The notes beneath the pieces were generated by a model, which was not told the origin of the DNA, did not search any database, and saw nothing but the letters and a program-made list of their open reading frames with translations. Positions 35,687-47,617 of a DNA stretch of 64,000 nucleotides are shown here, one piece after another. Numbering within the stretch: position 1 is the stretch's first letter; each line of letters opens with the position of its first letter. Origin of the DNA: Acanthacorydalis orientalis (taxonomy: Eukaryota; Arthropoda; Insecta; Megaloptera; Corydalidae). The stretch spans positions 29,702,208 through 29,766,207 of the forward strand of contig CM068314.1 in NCBI GenBank assembly GCA_034766995.1, read 5' to 3'. A program made the translations under genes and the position numbers.

Positions 35687-36929
35687 TTGTACATGTAATA
35701 GCATAAAAGATAATTCAGATTTCATTTAAAATTATCAAATTATTAATACTTTTATAGCTATTAATATTTGCAGCAAGTTAAACTTACTGACATTTAGTAG
35801 TCACAAGGACTTTACATTTATGACACCAAAATAGTTACATCATGAATGCTGTTTAATACATTACCCGTAACGTGAAACACAATTAGTACTAGCTAAAGCT
35901 CTGATGTATTACTGACACGCAGGGTAATTAAATAACCAGCCACCAGAGGTAGCACTTTGCATAAAACAATCTCTGCAACATACCTGTTATCTATGGATTA
36001 TGTTCAACAGTTTATTATATATATATATATAAAGGTAAAAAATATAATTATAATTAATAGTATCGATTTAATTATTACTATAACAAAATAATTATTACAG
36101 CATAGCATCTTCTTTTGTCGAAAAATATACGATGATAACTGAAGAAATATTGATGCGATATCATTTCAAAAAATATTTTGCACACTTGTTTAAGAATTCC
36201 ATTACTTTAAACATGAATTAATTCAGCCTTTATTGCATTTTATATAATAATTAATGGAAATATTCAATAAAAGTACATTTAAAATATAAATGTCAGGAGA
36301 AAATTGAATTTTTTTAGTTAGTCTCACTGAATCAAATATTAACCATGTATTTTCAATTTTTACTTCAGACATTTCTTTTAGTAAACAGGTAATTGAGTAC
36401 GTGTGATGATATTATCAGCATTTTTCAAAAATGAATTATTTTCCAGTTTACATTAGTAATGTTTGATTTATTTCTGAAAGGTTAATTAAGTATATCAAAA
36501 CTATACTTTTAATAGAATTTATATTTTTATAAAAAAATAGTCTTCTCCAAAAATGATGTTGTACAGTGAATAAAATTAATTGTATTAGATATAACAACTA
36601 AAATTTATTTTATTCGCCTGAGAGTTAGAATAAAATTTGATGATTTTAATTATAAAATTAAATGTAGAATTCTTATTAATTCAATTTTACAAAGTAATTG
36701 ATGTAGCATGCACAATAAAAGATTAATTTTTTAATGCCAAATATTCTATTATTGTTAATCTTCATATAATAATCTAAATTTCGATAGAAATGTGGTCATT
36801 TTTAAAATACTCTTTTATGGAATTTGTTAATGGATTATTATATTATTATAATATTTAATTTTAAATAAAGTATCTATATTTTACACATAACATTCTTTTT
36901 ACTTTAAAACTGTTTAATCACTAATCAAA

Positions 36930-37200
36930 ATGGCAATCGACGGATTTACTGTCCGTATTAGTTAGGAATTTTCCGTTCATTTTGCAAAACGAGTTGTTCT
37001 TGTCTCTCTGAAAAAAACGTTGACAGCTGAACTGAGAGAAATAACATTCTTCGTCGATGAAATATGGTTTCAATTACCAGACTACATTAATTCACAGAAC
37101 AATAAACATTGATGGTCGGGAAACCTAATGTGTTACGCAGACTTTTAGGAAAACAATGAGAAATCCATTATAGTGCAAAACAAAAGAGAACATTTTAGTT
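36930..37200 (+). pseudogene. DDE transposase scrap (mariner/Tc1-like)
   Basis: Around 37039-37095 the plus strand reads EITFFVDEIWFQLPDYINSQ followed by NNKH, a stop, and WSGNLMCY. This matches a block common in insect transposase proteins (DEAWFHLSGYVNSQNNRYWS-type) that contains the first catalytic Asp (here the D of VDE). Upstream frames (MAIDGFTV near 36930) may be the preceding region but I cannot align them. Only about 50 residues are convincing; the rest is lost and the frame is broken, so this is a dead fragment. Confidence 0.55.
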
Positions 37201-37544
37201 ATGAATATTTTTTTTAGTTTATAAAGCTCACTTTCGTTCACAGAAATGTTTGGGTTAAGTAGTATGGAGACATAATGGGTTAGTTAATATTGTCAATTAG
37301 TTAATTTTTGTGATAATTTTATTTTATGAATAATTGTTATTACATAATTATAAAATAGATTTATAAATGAAATATTTATGCCTTTTAAAATACAAATATT
37401 TTTTATGAAATGAGAGTTTAAATATCGATTTTTTTGTTAGTTAAGATTACAATAGTTATCAATAAACTTACAATTTTATATTTTGAAAACTGATGTATGC
37501 TGCGTGCCTGACATGGAATATTTTCTGTTTTTGTTATTTGTATA

Positions 37545-37547
<3 letters not shown>

Positions 37548-37606
<59 letters not shown>
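37548..37606. repeat. (TA)n microsatellite, 59 bp
   Basis: Perfect TA run with TATGC on the left and TACATACATATG on the right. Confidence 0.97.
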
Positions 37607-37610
<4 letters not shown>

Positions 37611-37852
37611 CATATGTACATAAATATGTTTCAAATATATTTATACGCGTGTTTCTTATATTAAACATACAGTCTGGGAACAAAAGCCCATGTATTATCC
37701 CTCGAGTAAATAAAATGAGGTAGAGGAGACGCATTATAGTTTAGTACTTAATTAACCGTGCTGTACATTACGGCCGACGCAATACTCAACTATTTGCACT
37801 GCACTCAAAGATTAGTTAGCGTTACGGTGTTTATGGTAATGCACTATAAATA

Positions 37853-37868
37853 TTTTATCGTGATAAAA
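37853..37868. promoter_or_regulatory. Palindromic pair of GATA-type sites
   Basis: TTTTATCGTGATAAAA holds two GATA motifs on opposite strands in a near-perfect palindrome, within a patch (37690-37880) of higher complexity that also contains ACTTAATTAA. Suggestive of a GATA-factor site, unproven. Confidence 0.25.
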
Positions 37869-39975
37869 GCAGCAATTGTGTATATAATCGTACAGTCTAA
37901 TGTCAACAATGTCAGTGTTGCGGTTTAGGTTGTTAGATATGTTTAATAGAATCAAAATTGAAATAGTTTAGATGTTAGTCGTTTTTAATAATATGTTAGC
38001 TGTTTGCGATAATGCAAAAAGCATGTTCGGTTCAATTTGCATTAAGTATTGACGAATAACGTGAACTATTGATACAGATTGTATTTTTAGTGTTTGTACA
38101 ATCAAATCTTCTACAGTTTTTTGTATATATTCAGTTTTGATAAAAAAAAACATTATTTTTTATCCATTTAATAAATTTGAAATTTGCTACTTAAAAACCA
38201 CTAATTATGTTATTACTACACAGGTTATTGCAGATTAATATAAGAGAACACCTTTAAGTGTTTCAATAAAAGTTCGTCATAAAAGTCCGGCTGAAAAGAT
38301 ATTTTTTTAAAAAAAAGAAAAGAAACTTATATAAAATCGAAAATTATTACGGTCATTTCAGTAGAAAAATAATCGTTTAGATTAATGTATCAATAAACGA
38401 ACATGTTATTTTACTTTCTATATTATTTCATTTTATTTTCAGTCGTTGTGACATAAAATAGATCACTCTGATACTTTTTTTATATTTTATTTAGACTTAA
38501 TGTTCGTTATAAATGTGGTCAGTATGACATTAAAACAAGCGAAAGCTCTTAAGGTGCAACAAAAAACAAACTCGAAATATTCTTTCCGCGTGAAAAGCGT
38601 ACGTTAAAGATGCGAACAATAACGAAAAGATAGGATGATGAAAAACGTTAAGATTCTGATTTAAGAAGTGGTTTTCTTGGTATTTATTTCATCGTAAATT
38701 TTCCGTGATGAAAATCTTGTACGTAAATGTATCATATTATCCACGAGCATCGTATCTCTATTGCTTTACTTTATTCGTTGTTGTTTTCTGAAGTATATGC
38801 TTGTTGTTTTCCATCCATGGATGAGATTTTTTTTTGTGTTATAGATCAAAATTGTTTTTTTTCCTGTTGTACGTTTTGTAATAGGGTAAATGACTAATTG
38901 TACAATTATTTTTTTCGTTATTTTATACGATTAGTTTAAATTAGGTTTTAAATGATTTTAATTTAAGTTAAATGGAATACTTGAAAAGGAGCTCTAAAAA
39001 TATTTTTCCATAAACTCACACTCATTATTTAACCGTTTATAAGTTCATTTCTGAATTTGAATATAGAGAATGATATATGGATTTAATTCTTTATTTTTTG
39101 ATGAATGTATACACAAATTTCTTACTATTTACATTTCAATATTTTTAAATTTGTATTTTCACAGTTTTAATCAAAACTAAAACTGAAATTTTATTAACAA
39201 TTTTAAAGTTTATTAACGTCATTATTTTGTAATGAAATATTTTTAGTGAATTGAAATTTGATAATTGTATGTATATTTGAATCTGATACTCGATATTTGA
39301 TTAAATTTTTAACGATTGAAAGTATTTTTTCAATAAAAATTAAAAAATCATAGATGTGTGTATATTGTGTATGTATAATATTAGTTACTTTTTATTATCG
39401 TTTAAGTATAAAAATTTCATAATACAATACTATTTTTGAATGCGGATGTAGATCTGAGATCTCATTTTTGTAATAATTTATAGACAATTAAAACATGTCA
39501 GTCGATAGACAAAGATATTTTAAACATAGTGATTATTTATAACAAAACACTGATGCAAATCAAAAATCAGTCCTGCATTCAAATCTTTAGTGTGTTCCGA
39601 TGATTTGTAATGAGCTCACACCAAAAAATTCAGTGAAAATCGATGCTGGAACTGGTTTAAACAGTACAGCGACAATTCTCCACAGACCACCTGTGAGAAT
39701 TGCGACTATTATTGATTTCATCTCGATTAAATTGCTTATTCGTCATACAACAGCAGTTCTAAAACATTTAAAATAAACTCATGAATATTTATGTAATTCA
39801 GTAAATAACATTCATGTTGTTCAACAAAGAACTTTTATTTTACAGATATTTCGTAGAAAAGAAATTGAAATTGTAATGTTTATAATGTCAATACATTAAA
39901 GTCGGATTATTTATTTTTTCTAAAAAAGAAAAGGTTTTTATCTTTTGAATTACAAAAATTATTTTCTATAATTAG

Positions 39976-39987
<12 letters not shown>

Positions 39988-40032
<45 letters not shown>

Positions 40033-40040
40033 ATATATAT
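39988..40040. repeat. (TA)n microsatellite, one interruption
   Basis: TA run with a single phase change near 40021. Confidence 0.96.
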
Positions 40041-40822
40041 AACTAGAGAACGAATTCGTAAAAAAATATCCAAAATCTGTTGTACATAAATTTACGTTAA
40101 TAGTTAATCTGTCGTTATTTTGAACATTTTTATTTTCCTAATACTATGTTATTTTTTTCACGCACGGTATTGAGAGACAAGCATTTTTCATTTACACAGA
40201 CGTACGAAATAACGACATATTTCAAGTGGTTGTACACTTTTTTCCTCTATACTTAAAGTTAACATTCACTAGGCGCGGTTTTCCTAGTTTATTTCTTGTT
40301 CTTACGAACATACATATAATAGTTTTTGTTACTTGTTGACATGTTCTGAGATTTCACTCTAAAACTCTGTTATTGATTTAATTGCAGTTATGTCTTTGTT
40401 CTATTTTGATAATATTTATATACAAATGTGTGTATATATATATATTCTTTGTTATGTAAAAAATATTATATTAAAATGCGGCATATTTAATCGTTTATTT
40501 AATGTGAATTGTTTTTTATTATTTAATTATTAAATTTTATTATTAAATTATATTTTGTAATTTCAAAAGATAATATTTACCTGATATTATGAATATCTTT
40601 ATAAGTTTTTTTTGACAGTGTAACAATATGTTGTAAAAGGCAGCAGTAGAAATATAATTTCAAAATTGTTTGGGTTTATGATAAGTAAATTAATGAAATG
40701 TAGTATAAATGTAGATTTAAAATTAATTTCAAATATACTAATACGTTTGTGCAGGTTATTATGAAATTTGTTATTTTTAAACAATGTTGTATAACTTTTT
40801 GACAAAACATAAGAATTTTGTA

Positions 40823-41235
40823 CAGTGCGCCCTCCTATAACACGGTTAATTCGTTCCGTGTTCCATCGAAACCGTGTTAAATGAAACTTAGAAGTAGTAC
40901 GAATCAGGAGGATGCGTTCCATGTTATATCGGAACCGTTTTCTCTGAGTTTATCTGAATTTATGAACAATTAACCGTCTATTGAATTAGTTTTCAGTAAG
41001 AACAGCAGCGCACACATTTCGCATTATTATATATACAAGGGGACCTGTTTATGTCAACCAAAACAGTGTGATGGAAACTTTCGTACTATATGAAAGTTGT
41101 CCAAATATACTAAATCGTGCTGTATGGAAACCGCGTTATAAGAATATCGTGTTATAGAAAAGGCTGTTGCATTTTTTGCACCGTGTTATATCGAAACCTT
41201 ATTTTCAGAGTACTGTGTTATAAGAGGGTTGAGTG
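40823..41235. mobile_element. Tigger/pogo-like MITE, 413 bp
   Basis: Flanked by TA (40821-40822 and 41236-41237). The left terminus starts CAGTGCGCCCTCCTATAACA and the right, read in reverse, starts CACTCAACCCTCTTATAACA. The interior repeats GTGTTATA/CCGTGTTA-type words many times on both strands, as in Tigger and other pogo elements, and has no coding. The 107-codon minus-strand frame at 40599-40922 crosses its boundary and is not real. It shares the ATAACACGG vocabulary but not the terminal bases with the element at 43429-44127, so it is a related but distinct family. Confidence 0.8.
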
Positions 41236-42220
41236 TATTTGAATCAAACATTAAATTTTGAAATATACAATTTAAAATATTTTTTAAGAGAGAATCGTGT
41301 TTTTGTAACCGAAAAAGTAAAAAAGTTATGTATTTTAATCAGTTATTTCAATTCTTATAAATTAGATTAATGGATCGAATGTGTCGATATTATTTTTTCA
41401 TTATTTTTGTAATAAACCAAAATACATAAATGTTGTGCTATTACAGAACAAAAATTTAAATTAGAAATTAAAACGTGAGCATTAATTAAAAATATTGATT
41501 TTTTTTAAGGGATAAAGTTCAAATATGATTTTATTTTCTGTTATAAAATGCTATGTTTGAATCCCTTAACATTTAATATAAATTCGTTTGTTTGTTAGTT
41601 CGCGTAGCTTATAAATAAATGAGTAGTTATAATAATAAAATAGTCGTATTTTTATAATAACAAAAAAGTCCGTATTAAAATAGTGTTTTTTAAAACTCAA
41701 TACGTTAAAATGTACAAACTTTGTAAAAATAGTGCAGTCGAAGATCAGAATATTCGACACTAACAACTTTAGAAAAAAGTAATAACGACGAATACAGACA
41801 AAATCCTTAATTTTATATCAAGATGTTCTTGAATCAACGTTCTCACGTTGACACAAAACATTATTTGTTTTCTGTTACGGCCGGTAAAGCCCGAGAAAGC
41901 TGATTTCAACGTTCTGTTTACACAGCTTGACAAAAAATTATAATATTATATAACATTTCACGGTATTAGGATTTTCTAAACTTTAGTTTACAGAACAAAT
42001 ATAGTCGAAAAAGCTCAATCTAGAATGCAAACTAATATTTTTTTATTGTAAAGTTAACAATCAGTAACAAAAAGTTCAGTAACAGATCGATTCGAACTAT
42101 AACACTTTATATTAATACAGAAATTTGTATTGTGTTAAATATTTCTTTTTCATATAATAGTAGTGTCTATAAATGTAAATAATGTTTTCAAATATTTACT
42201 GAATTGATTTTTTTTTAATA

Positions 42221-42301
<81 letters not shown>

Positions 42302-43339
42302 TAAAGTAAAGGAATAAAAGTATAGTTAGACTGAATTAATTTATATTTTCTGTATGTACCAATCATGTTTGATCCTTATGTGTTTTAATTTTTAAGCAGT
42401 AAACCCGAAATACCCAATTTGATATAAATATATTGGATGAGTTCAAGTGTAAAGAACATCAAAGAACTCTTTATAGGTTTGGGAATAATACATACAAATT
42501 AGATCTGAGGGTCGACTGTGTTCTATTACTTTGAAATATATCTAGGTATACGAACGAAATTTTATTAATAAAATCAATTTTTCATTTTAATTTCTCATAT
42601 AATTCCTTCCTTTCGCATCCTTAACTATATTGAAAAATAAAAATCAGTGTTCAAATCTTTAAAATTACATATATGAGCATATATCCGTTAGATCTACTTT
42701 ACACTCGACCTATTTCCACTCTTTTTCGTGTATTACAGAAACTGTGCCACATCGATATTTTTAATGTGATCGTAATCGAGTAGTTAACAAGGTGATGAGT
42801 TCGCAACTGGGCCTATTAGCCATGTCACCTTTCATTAAGGAAACGATCGTCTCGAATGATTAATTGAGCTTTGATCTTGATAGTGTTGTAAAATAATTGA
42901 ACTAAAGATATCTGCTTTCTTTTCGTCGTTTAATGGTTATCTTACATTTATCAAGCACGATATAATTTGATACCTTTAGAAAACATTCTTTCTTTACAGT
43001 AATAATACAAGGTAGACTTTTTTTTTTTGTTAATAATATTATACATATTTTTTTTAGTCTTTATAAGCGAATAAAATTGTATACGATTACTTAATTTTCA
43101 TAAAAAAAATCCTGTGATTGATGCTTTTATTGCGAAATATACGATAAATAATCATGTTAATTACATAACTACCGGTATCACGGATATGTAAGGAAATATG
43201 AAAATAATATTCTACAGTTTTCAAACAAATATAATATTCCTCCTTCCGTACAATTATTATGTATTAAGTTTTTTTATAGCACACTTCGAAAAATGAATAT
43301 TTCTTGTGAATCTGTTTCAGTTATATTTATGAAGAAATA

Positions 43340-43340
<1 letters not shown>
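41236..43340. other. Non-coding AT-rich block
   Basis: No gene supported. (TA)n array at 42236-42292. The patch 42700-42880 is more complex and contains AAGGTGA (42789-42795) and its inverted partner TCACCTT (42825-42831), TTAATTGAG and CTTTGATC words; possible regulatory element, based on composition only. Confidence 0.58.
42236..42292. repeat. (TA)n microsatellite, 57 bp
   Basis: Perfect TA run preceded by TACATACATATACA. Confidence 0.97.

Positions 43341-43393
<53 letters not shown>
43341..43393. repeat. (TA)n microsatellite, 53 bp
   Basis: Left flank of the Tigger-like element; continues as TATG, TA and CACA units to 43425. Confidence 0.97.
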
Positions 43394-43401
<8 letters not shown>

Positions 43402-43428
43402 ATATATATATACATACACACACACGTA

Positions 43429-44127
43429 GGTAACCCCTGTATAACACAGCATTATTATTTCGCTCCAATACGGTTTCTTTCTAACACGGTTCGATAATGG
43501 AGGGAAATCTCCTTACAACACGGTTTGAAAAATGGGTGTAAATACCATCTGAGATAAATCAAATTAATTTAGAGAACGATAGCACAAGTGGAAACTCGTG
43601 AAGTTCAAAATTTTACCCTTAAAAGCATACAGGAAGTCATAAACTTAGCCGATCAATTAGAGTTCTATTTTGTAAATGCAGGTCCGTCTACTGAAAGAAG
43701 CGTAAAATTTAAGAAAGAACTTCACAAATGCCTTGCTCCATACAATGAAAATTATAGAGATCTCTTAGGTAAAAGCAAACAACAGAAAGTAACTTTTTGT
43801 AAAAAGTAGAACATAGAAATCAAGATGTTGCGGAAGAAAGCTCAGAAGATGAGATTATTTTGCCAGAAAGAAAACGTCCTCCATTAAAGGTGTTTAACAG
43901 TGATGAAGAAGAAAACATTACGTAATATTAAAATGTAATATTTTTAATTAATTATTGTCTGTTTCAATAAACATATTTCTCTTAGTCACAAAAAGAAAAC
44001 AGTACAGTTTTTTTAATTTTTGAAACCGAACCTTGTTTTTTGTACTAGTTCTTTGTTTCGTATAACACACATTCGCATAACACGGAAATTTTCAGGAGCC
44101 TAACGGCCGTGTTATACGACGGTTACC
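43429..44127 (+). mobile_element. Internally deleted Tigger-like (pogo) transposon
   Basis: A 699-bp element bounded by TA (43427-43428 and 44128-44129). Left end GGTAACCCCTGTATAACAC; right end in reverse GGTAACCGTCGTATAACAC. Subterminal regions repeat AACACGGTT-type words. It keeps only the C-terminal end of a pogo/Tigger transposase. A full Tigger is about 2-2.7 kb, so most, including the CENP-B-like DNA-binding domain and the DDE core, is deleted. Both flanks are (TA)n microsatellite, so the element lies inside one array that it appears to have split. Confidence 0.87.
43588..43925 (+). pseudogene. Tigger-type transposase C-terminal remnant
   Basis: The frame at 43588-43809 has no ATG at its start (GTG), as expected for an internal piece. 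It reads TLKSIQEVINLADQLEFYF, then PSTERSVKFKKELHKCLAPY and KSKQQKVTFCKK. This matches the C-terminal tail of Tigger/jerky-like transposases (pattern: D-IxE--xLADQL, ERS-KFKR-L, LxxYKExY). A frameshift near the stop at 43807 continues the tail in a second frame as QDVAEESSEDEIILPERKRP and FNSDEEENIT before a TAA at 43923. The acidic finish is typical of the family. The DDE catalytic core is absent. Confidence 0.83.
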
Positions 44128-44147
44128 TATATATATATATATATATG

Positions 44148-44195
<48 letters not shown>
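44128..44195. repeat. (TA)n microsatellite, one TATG interruption
   Basis: Right flank of the Tigger-like element; together with 43341-43425 it would form one long TA-rich array. Confidence 0.96.
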
Positions 44196-44196
<1 letters not shown>

Positions 44197-45478
44197 TAAC
44201 TTATTAAATTTCGATGGTTTGTTCAAGTTAAACATGCAAAATAGCATTGACGTATAAGAGAATTCAAAAATCAACTGAAAAACATTTACCTGAAGATGAT
44301 TGGATTTGAAAATGGCTGTAAAAATGCACTTAAAACAGTCCCAACTATTCAGACAGAATCACCATCGATCGAGTCTATAAAAAGATAAAATAAAGATTAC
44401 TTCAGAAAAAAAAGCTTGAAAAATGTATATATCAACAGGGAGAAAAGTGAAAAGGAAAATAATAACATCGGTACGAAAATGATGTAACAAATAGTATAAA
44501 AAAAAGAATTGAAACAGGAGCAATTCTAAGAAAAAGAAAAGAAAATTATTAATTATATTAATCGAGAAATATTATACAGTCCACAAAGATACCGATGAAT
44601 GTAGAGGAAGAGAAAAGACTTTTATTCATCAAAGGTTGAAAATAGACGCGTGCACAAATTCATATATATATAAATATATATATATATATAATTCTTTAAA
44701 CACATAAATAATAAATCAGCTGTAACAATTCAAACTTAATTAATTTTATATGACATCGTACTATCTATTGTTAAAAATATATGTTTAATAAAATTGTCTT
44801 ATCATACAATTTATATTATTTGTTGTAGCAATAAAGAATGGAATTTCGCAATACTGTAGAACCAAATCAATATGTTACTTGGAAAATGTAGTATTTTTAT
44901 CTTTTATAAGATACGAAAATTGTGAACTAATGGATGTAATAATATTTCTGGAGGAGGTAATGTAGACAATTTCAACTGTTTCCCGTTATCATAAAAAGTC
45001 ACATCAATTGATTTTCGAGAACGACATTCTCTGAATTGAACATTTCAATGGGAATTGTTAATATACATACTTTTTATATTCTTATATATATATATATATA
45101 TACACACACATATGTATCTATGTATGTATTTGTGTATGTGTGAGTATGTGTGTGTGTGAGAGCATATGTATGTATATTTTTTTAAATAAGTATCTAGTAT
45201 AATTCAATTTGATAATAATAAGTCTACTTTTCTGTATAGTCTTCTTTTAGTTTCGTCTAATGATGTATTGAATAAAAATCTAAACAATGTATATGAAAAA
45301 AGAACAGTAGTTTATTATGCTCTTAGTTCATGAACTTTTCATATTTTCACGACATACTGTCTTGAACACTGGCTTGATATCGAAGTTATCTCCGACTTAT
45401 CACAATGCTTTCTCATGTTACATTTAAATAGGTCAATACGTTTTACTGCCTGTAGTTGGCAGGATTTTCCAACGGTAT
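44196..45478. other. Non-coding block with purine-rich strand
   Basis: No gene supported. Between about 44240 and 44640 the plus strand is strongly enriched in purines (A and G), with few long T or C runs. Nothing in it resembles a transposase or a structured RNA. A mixed TA/CA/TG array lies at 45080-45180. Confidence 0.6.
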
Positions 45479-45680
45479 ATTAGCTGGAGGCGAAACGTTC
45501 ACCATCTAACAATACAGAATGCACATATACGATTGGTACTACCTACGACGACGTTGGCGACCGGCGACCACCCGGCCGTGCGAATCACATTATGTTACGA
45601 CGATAAGGAAATTCCTCTGGGGTTTTACATTGTTGCGATAAAATTACAACATGTCGTTCATTTTTTATTTATAGTTCGTG
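45479..45680 (+). other. GC-richer patch, possible exon or conserved element
   Basis: Base composition rises sharply, with CGACGACGTTGGCGACCGGC near 45545-45564. A possible acceptor AACAATACAG (about 45511-45520) is followed by open frames; one of them (45533 on) begins MVLPTTTLATGDHP and runs through YDDKEIPLGFYIVAI before it enters (TA)n. Another frame of the same stretch reads TTYDDVGDRRPPGRANH and stops. I recognise neither. Either a small exon or a conserved regulatory element is possible. Confidence 0.25.
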
Positions 45681-45790
45681 TGATTGGTTTTCGAGATGAA
45701 ACAAAGGCTTTTATAATGAAACGAATCCATCGACGTACATGTACGAAAATGCGTGCACGCATGTGTGATACGACATACATACATTCCCAT

Positions 45791-45798
<8 letters not shown>

Positions 45799-45859
<61 letters not shown>
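45799..45859. repeat. (AT)n microsatellite, 61 bp
   Basis: Perfect run preceded by ATACATACAT. Confidence 0.97.
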
Positions 45860-45862
<3 letters not shown>

Positions 45863-46496
45863 GATTACAATCTCTTTCATTGCAGAAAAAAAATAGCGTT
45901 ATATACTTTACTAGTAAAAGTATATAAACTAGAGATAATATATAAAAAAGGATACATTGAACCAAATTAATTTTATAATGATATTAATAAACTTTAAAAA
46001 ATAATTTTGGTCGGGTATAATAAAATAACACAGTCCTATGAATGTTTGTATATGTGTCTACACACGTTTTAATGTTTAATGTGTCATTAGTCAGGCATCG
46101 GTTAAATTTATGGTACTATTATAATAATGTATAGGTATTATGTGAATGCAAAATATTACAGCATCTATGTACGTAATCTGTTAAAGCGGTATTCAAATAT
46201 TTAATGGCTGTTTCAGCAGTATAATGCAACATGCATACAAAACATTGTTGCAATTCATTATGTTCATAATATGCATATACGAAATTTATCTATATAACAA
46301 TCTGTATCGGTTTAGTATACTTTTTTACACTTAATCGTGTATTTATTTACATTCAGATAACATTTGAATTTGTGTCATGCTGTGTATTGTTTTATCCCAT
46401 TCTTTTTTTGTCCGTATAGTATTATAAATGTTTCATTTTGTATGCAAGTCTGTATCGATCCACGTCACTGTGTCTATACAGCCCATTATACCCGTC

Positions 46497-46533
<37 letters not shown>

Positions 46534-46711
46534 TACATATATAATTTAGTTATACATTTCTTCCTTAAATTTTCTAAGTGAATCTTTTATGTAAAATCGA
46601 AGTTTGTTGTTTAAAAAAAAGTGAATAAATGTATTGCTACAATATAATTAATTTTTAACGTATGCAGAGATGTATTCCATAGATTTAAGGTATGTAGGGA
46701 TATTTTTCTAC

Positions 46712-46746
46712 AATAAATGTTCATATAATATATATGAACATTTATT
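46712..46746. repeat. Perfect 16-bp inverted repeat (AT hairpin)
   Basis: AATAAATGTTCATATA, three bases, then its exact reverse complement. Each strand carries AATAAA or TTTATT at the arm base. It could form a hairpin; the AT-rich context makes chance possible. Confidence 0.85.
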
Positions 46747-47099
46747 TTATTGCATAATATTGAATAATTTATTTTCAATAAGTGCATATATATATATATA
46801 TATATATATACTATTATTAAAATTAATTAATTAAATTTTCAATTTAAAATAAAAAATATTATTTACACTTTATGTAAGTGTGCTTTAAATAAATATAACA
46901 TAAATATTCTGGCTTAAAAAAAAATAGTAAGCATTTAATAAACTCGTAAAAATGTAATTGTGTAATTAGATGTGCTTCAAGGCACATTTCTAGGAGTAGC
47001 GTTTTTCAAATGGCGCTGTTTTCGATTTCAGTTTAAAAGATGCATGACTGAAAGAGAAATACAGTCTTATTGCACAATGACTATATATTTCGTATAAGT

Positions 47100-47260
47100 A
47101 GATACTAACGTATACTTAAAAATTAATTAAGAGCAAAGAAGCAATTAAGTAATTAGAGAGAGTCAATTGCATAAAAATGGGGTCAATTAAGTGCGGTTCG
47201 GCTCAAATAGCAGACTTAATCACGAAAATAACTTAATTAACAGCAGTATGGTTGACAAGT
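47100..47260. promoter_or_regulatory. Cluster of homeodomain-type sites
   Basis: Within 160 bp there are TTAATTAAG, GCAATTAAGTAATTAG, GTCAATTG, GTCAATTAAGTG and CTTAATTAAC. The density of (C/T)AATTA cores, one with an NK2-like AAGTG extension, exceeds nearby sequence. These cores are common in AT-rich DNA, so support is weak. Confidence 0.3.
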
Positions 47261-47411
47261 TCCTTAATGACATTTTGTAAATAGATGTCTCATGTCGAAT
47301 TTCAATCATTAAACTTACAGCTTATATATGTTTAAATATTAGCACAATAAGTAGTTATTATTAGTAAGCTTTTTGAGGTAGTGTTCTGTATTAAAATTTG
47401 TTTATTTTTGC

Positions 47412-47412
<1 letters not shown>

Positions 47413-47457
<45 letters not shown>
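47413..47457. repeat. (TA)n microsatellite, 45 bp
   Basis: Perfect run ending in TACACATACATATA. Confidence 0.96.
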
Positions 47458-47463
<6 letters not shown>

Positions 47464-47617
47464 CATATAAGTGACAATATATTAAAATAAGTCAATTAAA
47501 ACAGATATAAAAACTCCTGAAACATTTTCTTAAAACACTAGTTACAGGATTGTGAAAAATATTTTCTCACAGTATTATTATTTTGTCATTCTTTACTTCA
47601 GATTTTTATATTAACAA

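Larger units (their letters stand above)
34976..36900. other. Non-coding block with a possible conserved patch
   Basis: No gene supported. (TA)n arrays at 35044-35084, 35631-35682 and 36018-36032. The patch at 35865-36005 is of higher complexity and carries GGGTAATTAAATAACC and TTTGCATAA words; it may be a regulatory element, on composition only. Confidence 0.55.
37201..40822. other. Non-coding AT-rich block
   Basis: No gene supported. (TA)n arrays at 37548-37606 and 39988-40040. The patch 37690-37880 has higher complexity and includes the GATA-site palindrome annotated separately. A patch at 39590-39770 has higher complexity but no recognised content. Confidence 0.6.
45681..47617. other. 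Non-coding block with homeodomain-type sites
   Basis: No gene supported. It holds (TA)n arrays at 45799-45859, 46502-46530, 46785-46810 and 47413-47457, the AT hairpin at 46712-46746 and a homeodomain-site cluster at 47100-47260. Confidence 0.6.

Noticed and set aside
40599..40922. 107-codon minus-strand frame
   Set aside because: It crosses the left boundary of the 413-bp MITE and has no domain.
44240..44640. Purine-rich strand considered as a coding or triplex-forming region
   Set aside because: No open frame of interest and the purine bias is not continuous enough for a polypurine tract.
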